This document shows, piece after piece, positions 1 to 9,068 of a stretch of DNA of 19,785 nucleotides. The notes under the pieces are model-generated. The model was not told the DNA's origin. It searched no databases and worked only from the letters and a program-made list of their open reading frames with translations. Position numbers and translations under genes: made by a program. The stretch comes from Isohypsibius dastychi. Lineage: Eukaryota; Tardigrada; Eutardigrada; Parachela; Isohypsibiidae. The stretch is taken from the NCBI GenBank assembly GCA_034696485.1, contig JAQIWT010000459.1:1-19785 (forward strand), read 5' to 3'. How positions within the stretch are numbered: the first letter of the stretch is position 1; each line of letters starts with the position of its first letter.

Positions 1-120
1 ATCGATATCGATATTGATATTCTGAAAAATATTATCAATATCATATTGTTATCATATTGAAAGTTTCAATATGATAAGACCCGAATATTGTTATCATATC
101 AATATCATATCTATCATATT
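1..120. repeat. AT-rich low-complexity sequence with a perfect hairpin
   Basis: This stretch is built from degenerate copies of ATCATATTG and ATATCAATATC words. Inside it, 49-77 is a perfect inverted repeat: a 14-nt arm (49-62, TTATCATATTGAAA), one spacer base at 63, and the exact reverse complement at 64-77. No open frame of note crosses it. It may be the edge of a satellite or a MITE terminus cut by the window boundary, but no second terminus is visible. Confidence 0.6.
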
Positions 121-1780
121 GGGCCAACACTAGTTCCAGTTGACGGAGTAAAGTCATGCGTCGGTCTCGAAATTCAAATAACGCGATTGTCAGACAATCG
201 GCTCTCTTTCATGGCATTGCGTGTCATGTGGAGGTATACACAACTAGGTGAAGAAGCAGGTGAAAGAACACGGTCTACCAACGAAGAGCGCATTCAAGAA
301 GGAGATGAAGAAACGAAATGAGAGCGCCAATCAAGCTCAACATGTGTGCATCATTTCACTTGGCATGCTTATGTCAAACTGCTCAAGCAAATATGAGCAG
401 AAAAGATACCGCGTGATGAGAATGTTCAACCACTTGTTGAATGCGATCTCGGTCTGCAAGCATGGACTTGCGCAATGAGCATTTTGTTGTCCGACAGCCG
501 GCATTTTCTCACGCGTTTTTGTATCGTGTTCTTTTGCTTCTTTTGTTTTTTAACAGTTTAATGGTTGATTGCGAAAAACAATCGGGAACTTGATTAGCCT
601 TTCTTCTTTCATTGTTCAGTAATTCTTATGAAACGATTTGGAAATAGAAAGTCGAACATAATGGGTTTTGAAGAAACGAATAACTAATAAACGTAACGAC
701 GGACATTTCGTCTCCAGAGCAAAGAGATAGGTCCCACATTGTCTGAAACCACACAGACATCAAATTAACCGGATTATTCTGATTTTAGAATCAATTATTA
801 ATTGTCATTCATTATAGCTTGATTTTAGGTACTGGCCATTCCAGACCATTGATGGGCAACAGACGTCTAAGGTAATCCTTGGATATATTTCGGTGCAACA
901 ACAGATGGCGCCTTCTGTTCTTGCACCAGTGGAAACATTCCTTCACAGAATCCATCTGAGAATCCGAAGTGTCTGACCATGTCGTCGTCGACGACATGGT
1001 TTCTTGTCGGGATGAGTGGCAATGATCCTGCACCGTTGCAGGTTCATGACGTTCATGGAATCGCCCCCCCCCCGCCCCCAAAATACAGTCCTGCCCGAAA
1101 TGCAAGTCCCATCCGAGGTTGCACAAACAATACATGCCCAGGCTTCTAATTCGAGCACTACGGTATGAGGTAATTTGCGTTATTTCGCCAAAATTATTCC
1201 CCCATGTAAGCGGGCGCCAAATACGTTGACAAATCCGCAGAATTTTTTCTTGGCCGGTCAGACTGACTTTATGAATATTTCAAGCTCAGAGTACTATGTT
1301 CCAGGTTGTAAGTTTCGTTGCTTCCGAGTTTAAACTATATTCCCATTGCCTCTTCGCAGGCCACTGATTGACAATGAATCCAGTGTAAGATGGCGCTCAA
1401 AGCTGTGATGTGATGTGATATCCCGAATCCTGATATCAAATGTTGTTTTGGGACATATCGTACCATCTTCGTGACTTGATACTAGTTTAGTTAAACCCTG
1501 TCTGACGTGCTCCATAGCCTCCATCTTGTTTGGCGCTCGGAATATAGTCCGTTCAGTTCAACTGGGCGAATACAGGAAATTAAGGGGAGGTGGGGCAAAG
1601 ACGTGTTTGTTGGTCAGTTAGTGTAGATTCGTTCAACCCATTTTGATTTTTTAGGCGGTGAGCAAATAGTTCAACAAATCTGCTTATCCTGCTGATTCAA
1701 ACTGCTCGTCTACCAGATATTCTTCGCAGGGTCAAATCATCTACAAAAAATTCTTTTATGTTTGACGAACTTGAAACATT
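121..1780. other. Intergenic region, no defensible gene
   Basis: I see no gene here that I can support. A lysine-rich open stretch at 248-478 (plus) follows a possible acceptor (CTAG at 244-247) and begins with charged residues (KKQVKEHGLPTKSAF). It could be the last exon of a gene lying further left, but it has no recognisable domain. Other features are a perfect palindrome at 976-1000 (12-nt arms around one base) and a C-run at 1064-1073. The remaining open frames are short and have unlikely composition. Confidence 0.4.
976..1000. repeat. Perfect 25-nt palindrome
   Basis: The arms ACCATGTCGTCG (976-987) and CGACGACATGGT (989-1000) are exact reverse complements around a single T. It lies in intergenic DNA with no gene beside it. 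Function is unknown, and it may be chance or a fragment of a mobile element. Confidence 0.6.
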
Positions 1781-3257
1781 ATGAAAAACAACCCGCTTTG
1801 GTTCCCCTATGTGATCCTGTCGGGAACAGGCTTCATTCCAATTCAGATTGATGCCGGAAGTGATGGAAGGAAGATTCTACTAAAGAAGTCATGCAGAAGT
1901 TTTGGAATTCTGATCGTTTTCACTTCCTGGATTTATTTTTTCTTCTGGAGTGCTGCATTGTTTTCCACTATGATCACCAAGACGGAAGTCACATCACCAC
2001 TGTTTCTTTCAAACATTTTTATCGACAACATCGGCCCATTTTGTTATCATTTACGGGTACCGGTGGTTGCATCATTGGTCATTTCCAAACTGAGAGGAGA
2101 TGCGATGAATCAGCCCAGAACGGCCTTGGATGACCTGATCAAAGCTGTATATGGCACGAATCCACTAAGCCAACCAGCGTTTATTCGAGAAACAAACCTC
2201 TCAATAGTTTTGGTTGGAGTATTGGCCTTGGGCGCTGTCGTGGTCGAGTTTTTCGACTTGATTAGCTGGCTTAGATTAGGGAACCTTAATTTATCCTCAT
2301 GGACACCTACGTATTTGAGCTTAGGACTGCAAGTGCCAGTTTGGACTCATATCATCTGCAATTCAGTGTTGCTGGTTTTTGTCAACTTGATGTGCAGAAT
2401 TTCGAGTGTTATTCTTTTCATCGCTGGGAAACTTCTTATGGATTGTACTAAGATTTGCGATGCGAAACTGGTGGAAATTTGCCGGAAAATTGAATGTCTT
2501 GAAAATCAAACCGATTCGTTCCGAAAGGCGCTCTATGAAGAAATGGAATCTCTCATGAAGAGGCACCGGCTTGCCTGCAAATTGGCCGAAGAGTTATCCA
2601 GAACGTTCGGTCCTAAGTTTTCAGTTGGGTACGCATTTGACATTCTGATCATTCTGAGTCATCTCGTTAGTTCACTCCAACCCAACGCCGCCGCTGTACC
2701 AATGGTGCAAGCTGGGCACATTTTCACTGTAATTTATTATTTTGGGGCGATATGGATTCCAGTTATTCCCATGGTTATCTTAGCGCAAAAAGTATGTAGA
2801 GAATACCCCTACGACGCGTTTAATTATCTGGTATGCTTGACTGATCATGTAGAATTCACATCGTGATTTTCTCCTGACGCAACTGCACCACAACCTGGCG
2901 GTCAAATACGACTTTTCGAAGGTGAGCCTAGCCATTTCAAAATTGATGTCATAACGAATACAGACATTACTCTCTGTTCAAGGGAGACAACACAAGTTTG
3001 TTGATCGATGCATTCCGATCTGGTAACATCAGGCGACCGATCCGTTTGAAGGGTTTTCCTTTGTTCGATGCTAATGGATCGCTAATCCTCCAGGTGAATG
3101 ATATCGCAAATTCCATGAATGATAACACCTAAGCAATCGGATCACCTTGCAGACAGCGACATTTTTAGTATCGTTTACATGGTTTGCACGTCGATTTCTA
3201 ATCGTCAAGCCCCTCGACTTGAGTGCCAGACTGTTCAACTTGACGAGCCACGCATGA
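1781..3257 (+). CDS. Gustatory receptor-like 7TM protein, copy 1 (four exons)
   Basis: Predicted exons are 1781-2791, 2853-2921, 2983-3093 and 3153-3257, joined at three phase-0 GT-AG introns of 59-61 nt, giving 431 aa. The protein is a multi-pass membrane protein. Hydrophobic segments lie near residues 39-62, 85-102, 139-164, 184-218, 278-298 and 310-335, and a seventh is in the last exon (398-418). The last segment of exon 1 ends in the IPVIPMVILAQK block, which recurs in the neighbouring copies. The third exon (GDNTSLL...RRPIRLKG) aligns without gaps to the third C-terminal exon of the copy at 9069. Size, topology and the three C-terminal phase-0 introns fit the insect chemoreceptor (Gr/GRL) superfamily, whose members form ligand-gated cation channels. 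The ligand is unknown. The ATG gives a normal N-terminus with a short cytoplasmic FxxxGF-type segment before TM1. Family assignment rests on structure and local motifs, not on a search. Confidence 0.8.
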
Positions 3258-4060
3258 TGTTGTGGGGATCTAGTGTAATATTATTGAAAAGAATGGAAAG
3301 CCTCTATTCTCATCAGCCTGCGAAAAATGATCCAGCAATTTCCTGATTACTCATACAGTATTATCTCAACGGAGCCGGAAAACTTGATTGAAGTGTGGCA
3401 GAACGCCACCACATTTGAAACATCATCGAATCGTGCCGATAAAGCAGATGGCTCAGTTCTCGTTGCTTTTGGCCAGAACATTTTTATTCACTAAATTATT
3501 TTTCGCAATTTCATGCTGAATCGTCACTTGCTGACACGAACGAAATCATGAGAAAAAAGAATTAAATCAGAACATACAGACGGCATGGAATGGGTCAAGA
3601 AAACCGCAAATTCTCATCTTTTGTGTCACTGCTCAAACGAAAGCAAAATATAAGATATTGCCGTCAACATAAAAATTGATCGCTATAATTATTGCTATTC
3701 TGGTCATTTGTCACATGATAGACTAGTGAAGACGAACCGTTCGTCGAGATGGACTGATTGCTTCGTTGGCTTACTGTACATTTGGTTCCAAACCACCGTG
3801 GCCTCTGAGGAACTGGTGTAGATGATTCTGGTTTCGAGAACGCCCAGGATTATCACGATTTCGTTTTCATCGCGAAACTACCAGCCGCTACTAAACAGTT
3901 CAAACCGTCAAAACGCAGTCGAATGCCCAACAATCTAAAGAAGCTGAAAGTTGGAATCGAGGCATTGGCTTGCTGTTAGAATCTGACTTGGAACTTGACT
4001 GCTTACTTGCGTGCCTTTGCACAACCATTCCCTACCTTGGCGCTGATTGGTTCTGCTAAC
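3258..4060. other. Intergenic spacer between receptor copies 1 and 2
   Basis: I see no exon of the receptor type, no other open frame with protein-like composition and no clear repeat. It probably contains the 3' UTR of copy 1 and the promoter of copy 2, but no AATAAA or TATA element stands out. Confidence 0.5.
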
Positions 4061-4177
4061 ATGGTGTCGGTTAGCGCTTTCAGATTTATCTCCGAGTTTT
4101 CCGAGAGAGTACTTGGTTTTCTTGTACTCGTCCAGGTCAATGCATCTAGGAATCTAGCCGGAATTTCATATTGAGCC
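4061..4177 (+). pseudogene. Candidate N-terminal segment of receptor copy 2, cut off by TGA
   Basis: This ATG-initiated frame is the same frame as the receptor exon beginning at 4178. Its 37 codons read like a Gr N-terminus: amphipathic, with FSERVLGFLVL where copies 1, 3 and 4 have a hydrophobic stretch ending in G plus a hydrophobic residue. TGA at 4172-4174 interrupts it, and GCC then leads into the ATG at 4178. A one-base change from TGG (Trp) would account for the stop. A GT..AG intron from 4135 to 4174 would be only 40 nt and would break the frame, so splicing does not remove the stop simply. Confidence 0.45.
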
Positions 4178-5476
4178 ATGAAAACAATACTCTCTATCCC
4201 ATACGTCTTGATTGTTTCAACCGGCGCATACTTTGTGTATGAACTAATTGTCATTATTGAGACTCACCAGAGAGATGCGTCAGCCGGAATTCTTCACAGG
4301 ATTGGTGAAACAACGAATTTGTTGAACCGACTTCGTGCGCCATTACTGTTTATTACCCTTGCATGGTCTTTTCGTGCAACGAAGTGGACCGATCTGTCAT
4401 CGAAAGGAGAAGAACTAATGTCATGCGTTTTCCCTGAGAGACCTCAAACAAAATCACAGAAAATTTGGACAGTTGGTACCGGCATCTTGTTGATATTTTT
4501 TTGTGCTTTGCATGATTTCTTCTCGTGGTTGGAATTTATTGTCGGCCTCGCTAATGGTACTCAGGCAGCACATGAATCCTGTGCACTACAGGCTAATGAA
4601 CTATGCACACGGGATGGCTTGATAATGTACATCTTGCTCTACACACTCCCTACGATAATCATTCAAATTGCCAACACTGTGCTTTTTCATTACGGAAAAC
4701 TCATTCTTAACTCCGCTGAAGAGATCAATGTGCAGCTGACCCAGGAAATTCTTCACGCGGGAAAGTTAAAAAATTTAAAGAAATTGATGAGACACCGACA
4801 ACAGTTATTCAGCATGTGTTCGTCTTTGTCGGAATCTTTTGGCCTCTATTTCACCACAACATTCGTGATAAACATGACGTGCGTTCTTTGGATTATTGCA
4901 GCCATTATCGGGATGCCGCAACCAGTCTCCGTGTCACGGGTGTTTTTGTATATCTACAGCATCTTTCATCTCTTCACATGGACACTCCTGCCGGTTATAC
5001 CAATGATTATGGCTAGTCAAAAGGCATGAACTGAACTGAACTACAATCGAACTCATAATTTATATGTATTTTAAGGAGCTGATGTACCGTCTCACACTTT
5101 CACAGATCGCTGACAAAATACTTCACACCAACGCTGACAGAGAGCAGGTGACCTTTCATGACCAAGCTCAATCTATCAAGTTTTATCAACACTCTTCATG
5201 TTTTGTGTGACTTAGATGAAAGCCATTGATCTGTTCACGAACTGTGCAGAAACCATTTCAATTGGCTTCTCCGGATATATTGTTGGGACCGTAGACACGC
5301 GCTTTGTTTTCAGGGTCGGTTTGTGCTCTAATTAACTGATCATGTGCTCAAATTAACTTTCGTTACAGACAATTGGTATACTTGCTTCAGCAGCCATTTT
5401 TGCTGATCAGTTTCTTTCAGAGGAAAAGAACATTCTGTTTTCATTGTCACTCAAAAATCAAACGGCAGGCGTTTAG
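4178..5476 (+). CDS. Gustatory receptor-like 7TM protein, copy 2; in-frame TGA upstream, GC-AG intron
   Basis: Predicted exons are 4178-5023, 5076-5147, 5216-5314 and 5369-5476, all joined in phase 0, giving 374 aa from the ATG at 4178. The C-terminal exons encode 24, 33 and 35 aa and line up with those of the other copies. The last exon reads TIGILASAAIFADQF, ending in QF as the Gr TM7 signature TYhhhhhQF does. Intron 1 has a GC donor (CAAAAG|GCATGA) and an ordinary TTTTAAG acceptor. From 4178 the protein starts directly in TM1 and lacks the usual 35-40 residue cytoplasmic N-terminus. The same frame continues upstream from an ATG at 4061 and encodes such an N-terminus (ending VNASRNLAGISY), but is cut by TGA at 4172-4174, two codons before the 4178 ATG. 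So this is either a short-start functional gene, a gene with a missed upstream exon, or a young pseudogene. Confidence 0.7.
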
Positions 5477-5962
5477 TATGATCATCCACTTAAACTTGAA
5501 GACTAGATGCATACTTAACAATCCATTGCAGGTAATCAACATTTACAAAAGTGAATTCAGTGTCTCTATTGTGTGGCTAGGACCTGAAACCGATTATGTC
5601 TGTGTACCGATCAATTTGTGTGTTTTGAACGTATGTAGTGTGCTCAATTGTGTGCAATTTACTAGCTTTGCTCCTTTATCGAATCCGTTCTTCGCACAAA
5701 TAGCGTACTATGGTTTTCCTGAACAAGTAATAAAGTTATATAATGAATATGTACCGTAGGAAACTTACGGCGAAAGTATCCGGTCGAAGTAATGTCGTTT
5801 TCGTGTACGAGCGACTTTGAAAAAATAGACTGGTCATCCGGCAGTCGCGAGGAGAGTACGGATAAGTCAATACGTTGCTGATATGAATGGACTTCACTCA
5901 ATCGTGAGATACTATGCAAGAGGATTGTGGATTCACTCGAAACGATAATTATCGTCCGAAAC
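5477..5962. other. Intergenic spacer between receptor copies 2 and 3
   Basis: I see no supported gene. Open frames here on both strands have no domain and overlap one another. The segment must hold the 3' end of copy 2 and the 5' end of copy 3. Confidence 0.5.
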
Positions 5963-7384
5963 ATGGAAATCGTTTTCAAGATATCAACAAGGGTATTCCA
6001 AATAACAGGTCTGCTGCGTAATGGACCTCGTTTTTCTAGCTGCATGCAATATCAAAAGCTTACCGAAGTTTTAATCCTGCTATCGTGCTGTGTGTTTGCT
6101 GTCCTTTATATTACAGCATCGATCGTCGGATTTCACAACAGAAGCGCGAGTGTGAGTTTCTCACTAACCCGTGACCTTTATGCACTGGTGCAAGCTTTTG
6201 AGCGGCCAGCTCTGATAAGTCTCTTAGCATTACAACTAAGGACTAGATTATGGGAAGAGATAATTCTTGAGTGTGACACAATCCTTGGGATGTTCTTCAG
6301 CAGAACTGATCAAGTCAAGTTGCGGAAGGCCAGGGGTCTCGCTCTGCTAGGGTTGGCCCTCCTTCCAGGTTCCATGATTTTCTTTGAGGTTTTCCGTCAG
6401 ACTTATTTGTTTGTCATTGAGAAGCGTACGGTGGATATTTCGATGCGGCATCTCCGCTTGAGTGTGACCTATCTGGACAGTGCTGTGTTTTGGATGGTTA
6501 TTCTCTTGATTTCCAAGTTTATCGTGAGTTTTGCAATGGCGGTATTATTTGTGTATGGAGTTCTACTCTGTCGGTGTGAAGCAATTTTGGAGCAAGAGCT
6601 TGAAATGCTGATAAAATCTGCCAGATTATTGGAGCTTAATGTTTCGCATTGTTATCTGTTCATTACAAAGAGGAACACAATTATAAGATTTGTGAGAAAA
6701 GTATCGGATTTCTTTGGTGGCATAGCATTGTTATCTTGCTGTTCGGCAACGATCATATTTGTTGGCTACGCAACGCAGATGATACGGACTTATGGAGAAA
6801 GTGGTTTTATATTCAAGGTTGTCTTCTGTGGTGTTGCTGCTGTCTACTTTATGTCTTTTGGTATCATTCCTTTGCTGCCGATGATTGTGGCTAACTACAA
6901 GGTCAGACGACAAGGAACAATTTGTTCAGGGCAACTAAGTATTAATTTTAGGATGAACAGCTACACCATGGATTGTCAAGACTTCGCGACGTTGTTATCC
7001 TAGAGCTCAACAATGTACGACCACTACGTCAACCCCCCCCCCTGAATTACAAACACAGAGCTTGTAACAATGCAAACTGAAAACTATTCTGATTTGCAGA
7101 ACAAGGCCGCACTGGACTCTATTGAAACAATGCAACTTGGACTAGAGCAGCGAGAACTCATCTTCACAGGATGGCCTGTGCTTAGAGCGTCTAAAGCATT
7201 CCTTACCCAGGTACGGATATCTCAGCTGTAGATGACTATAGTTCAGTGATGATCAACTGGTCTTTTCCAGACACTGACATTGCCTCTCAGTGCCACAATG
7301 GTTTTGTACCAATTAAATATGCTGGATGATCAAAACCAGCTGATTGCCAACCTGAATTTGAATCGAACATCGTCCAAATCCTGA
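5963..7384 (+). CDS. Gustatory receptor-like 7TM protein, copy 3 (four exons)
   Basis: Predicted exons are 5963-6901, 6952-7014, 7100-7210 and 7271-7384, with three phase-0 GT-AG introns of 50, 85 and 60 nt, giving 408 aa. I chose the ATG at 5963 (MEIVFKIST). The frame is open back to a GTG at 5927, but that is not a credible start in an animal gene. Exon 1 carries six hydrophobic segments and ends in IPLLPMIVANYK, equivalent to the block at the same place in copies 1 and 2. The next exons encode 21, 37 and 37 aa, matching the sibling genes in length and phase. The last exon begins with T and has a Q at the position of the QF pair. The second intron contains a C10 run (7033-7042). It is likely a chemosensory channel subunit; the ligand is unknown. 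Confidence 0.8.
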
Positions 7385-7829
7385 TTCATACCATTTGGCT
7401 CATGTTAGCTGCCAGTGGCAGTGCAACTAGATATATATTGGACTGCATGATTTTTGCCGTATTTCTCGATACTTATTATCATCTGTTCATGTGTATTGTT
7501 CTTGCACCTTGAATCAGCTATGTTTATCATCAGTTGAGGGCTGAGTGACCCCATGAGTTGAGGGCTGAGTGACCCCATGTTGAGGGCTCTTGGATCGCTC
7601 AGCCCGTTCCTCAGTGACTTACATGAATGAGTGTACAACGTAGTCAGTTCATTCTGCAGTTTGTGACATGTTTTGTCTGATACACATGAGCCGCGTTTAC
7701 AAATTCACATCAGCAATCATTTACACATCGTTCGCACTCTATCAATACCCCACGACCCTCTTATATGACTGAGATGAATATTTAGTGGAATATGTAAGGA
7801 CATAGTGTTCTTCGGGTCACGCTGATCGA
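7385..7829. other. Intergenic region with a short tandem repeat
   Basis: No gene is visible. The only structure is the 24-bp tandem repeat described separately, followed by GCTCAGCCC, which is partly complementary to the repeat core. Confidence 0.5.
7532..7588. repeat. 24-bp tandem repeat, about 2.4 copies
   Basis: Two exact copies of a 24-nt unit (7532-7555 and 7556-7579; the core is GGGCTGAGTGACCCCATG) are followed by a partial third copy, TTGAGGGCT, at 7580-7588. It lies in non-coding DNA between receptor copy 3 and the transposon. It is a minisatellite seed and could vary in length between individuals. Confidence 0.75.
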
Positions 7830-7837
7830 TTTCCAGG

Positions 7838-8563
7838 CAGACTTGGCCCGCTCCAGAATTTTAGACTTCCGGTCCGTTCCCGGTCATTTCCCTCTCATCC
7901 CGTCCCGCTACCGCTACCGCTACTTTGAAACTGACCCCGCTACCGCCCGTTTCCGCCCGCTCAATTATATTTAAATCAAATTTATTTCTAATCAATTTCA
8001 CCTGCTCCGCGCTTTTTCGAGGAAACGGGAACCAAATCACCGTTTATATTACAAAACATTTGCGCTTCAAAATTATTTTCACTGGTTCTCATTCAGAAAA
8101 ATTTCTCAACATCCTGCAAACAACATAAAACTCCAGATTATTTTAAAAGAATTCAAGAATTCAGCTGATTTGAATGAGATACCTGATCCTTGCTGTGGCT
8201 CCTGATGACATGTTTCTCAAAATTATGATACGAGTCATTCCCGGTGATTTCGATCGGATTTTTCTTTTTCGGATTTTTTGAGCAGAGATTACAAACTCCC
8301 CGATGAATAGTTCTTCCAGAGGCAGTTCTGGTTGACGGCTGCGAGGTGAAAAAAGTTGAATAAAAGAACCGGAGCGGAGCGGTCAAAAACACGGAGCGGA
8401 CCAAAACTACCGCTCCGCCCGTTATGCTTAAATCCCGCCCGCTCCCGCCCCGCTCTACTTCATGGACCGCTCCCGTTTCGTAGCGGGAAATCCCGTAGCG
8501 GGCGGGAGAGCGGGATAGCGGCGCTCACACGAGTTTTCCGCTACCAAGAGCGGGCCAAGTCTG
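7838..8563. mobile_element. Non-autonomous hAT-superfamily DNA transposon (726 bp)
   Basis: The element has perfect 16-bp terminal inverted repeats: CAGACTTGGCCCGCTC at 7838-7853 and its reverse complement at 8548-8563. It is flanked by an exact 8-bp target-site duplication TTTCCAGG (7830-7837 and 8564-8571). CA..TG ends with an 8-bp duplication are diagnostic of the hAT superfamily. Both subterminal regions are GC-rich and packed with CCGCTCC, GCTACCG and GTAGCGGG words, the kind of subterminal repeats hAT transposases bind. The interior is AT-rich and holds no full transposase, only a BED-type zinc-finger exon on the minus strand. It looks like an internal-deletion derivative mobilised in trans. 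The intact duplication and termini suggest a fairly recent insertion. Confidence 0.9.
8183..8404 (-). pseudogene. Relic BED zinc-finger exon of a hAT transposase
   Basis: The minus-strand frame contains a C-x2-C pair (VCNLCSK) followed about 25 residues later by H-x4-H (HVIRSH), the spacing of the DNA-binding BED finger found at the N-terminus of hAT transposases. The exon ends at CAG|GTATCT (donor at 8181-8182), so it was a spliced first coding exon. The catalytic DDE part and the dimerisation domain are absent from the element. The upstream half of the frame runs into the GC-rich terminal repeats and is probably not coding; the finger itself spans roughly 8183-8310. It is either a remnant or, if expressed, a small DNA-binding protein. 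Confidence 0.6.
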
Positions 8564-8571
8564 TTTCCAGG

Positions 8572-9068
8572 CACCAGACCGTACTACGTGAGTGCCGTTT
8601 GACAAACCGTTAAAATTTCATGTCTATTCAGCGTATTGCAATACTCGAATGAAACTCATTATCTACAAGTACATTCCGTGAAATTTCGATTCGGCGTTTT
8701 GTACACATTGCGTATGTTTCACCAGCATGCTCAAGGATCTCCTCGACATTTTTTCTGGAAATGACGATTCAATGGCTTTATGGGGATATACTTCAAGAAC
8801 TAACGCACTCATCAAAAATTTCTTTTTCATGGTGTATGTTTGTCGGGAAACTGAATTTCGGCATGGATAGATTAAGCAAGACCGCAAAAAAGGCAGGAAT
8901 AATAAGACATTTTTAGGTAACTGCCCAGCACAGGTAGTTTGTATGAATTCGATGTTCGATCAAATGTGCACAGTAGATGAACTTCTTGTGGGTTTCAACG
9001 TGTATCGCAACATGTCTCATGCTTCCTGCGCTCTCTCTCGCTAGATTACCGCCCAACCATACTGAATC
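8572..9068. other. Intergenic region before receptor copy 4
   Basis: No supported gene. It should contain the promoter of the receptor starting at 9069, but I see no core element. Confidence 0.45.

Noticed and set aside
812-1158. Minus-strand frames with GAGGG residues near 1060
   Set aside because: They translate a C/G homopolymer run, have no domain, and begin inside low-complexity sequence.
4135-4174. Intron that would remove the TGA before receptor copy 2
   Set aside because: GT..AG boundaries exist, but the intron would be 40 nt and joining it puts the downstream exon out of frame.
5927-5962. Upstream extension of receptor copy 3
   Set aside because: The frame begins at GTG, not ATG. 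Animal genes rarely use this, and the ATG at 5963 gives a normal Gr N-terminus.
7532-7588. CRISPR-like array
   Set aside because: The 24-bp units are directly adjacent with no spacers, and the sequence is from an animal genome.
8356-8613. Plus-strand Arg/Pro-rich frame
   Set aside because: It is a translation of the GC-rich terminal repeats of the hAT element and crosses its boundary.
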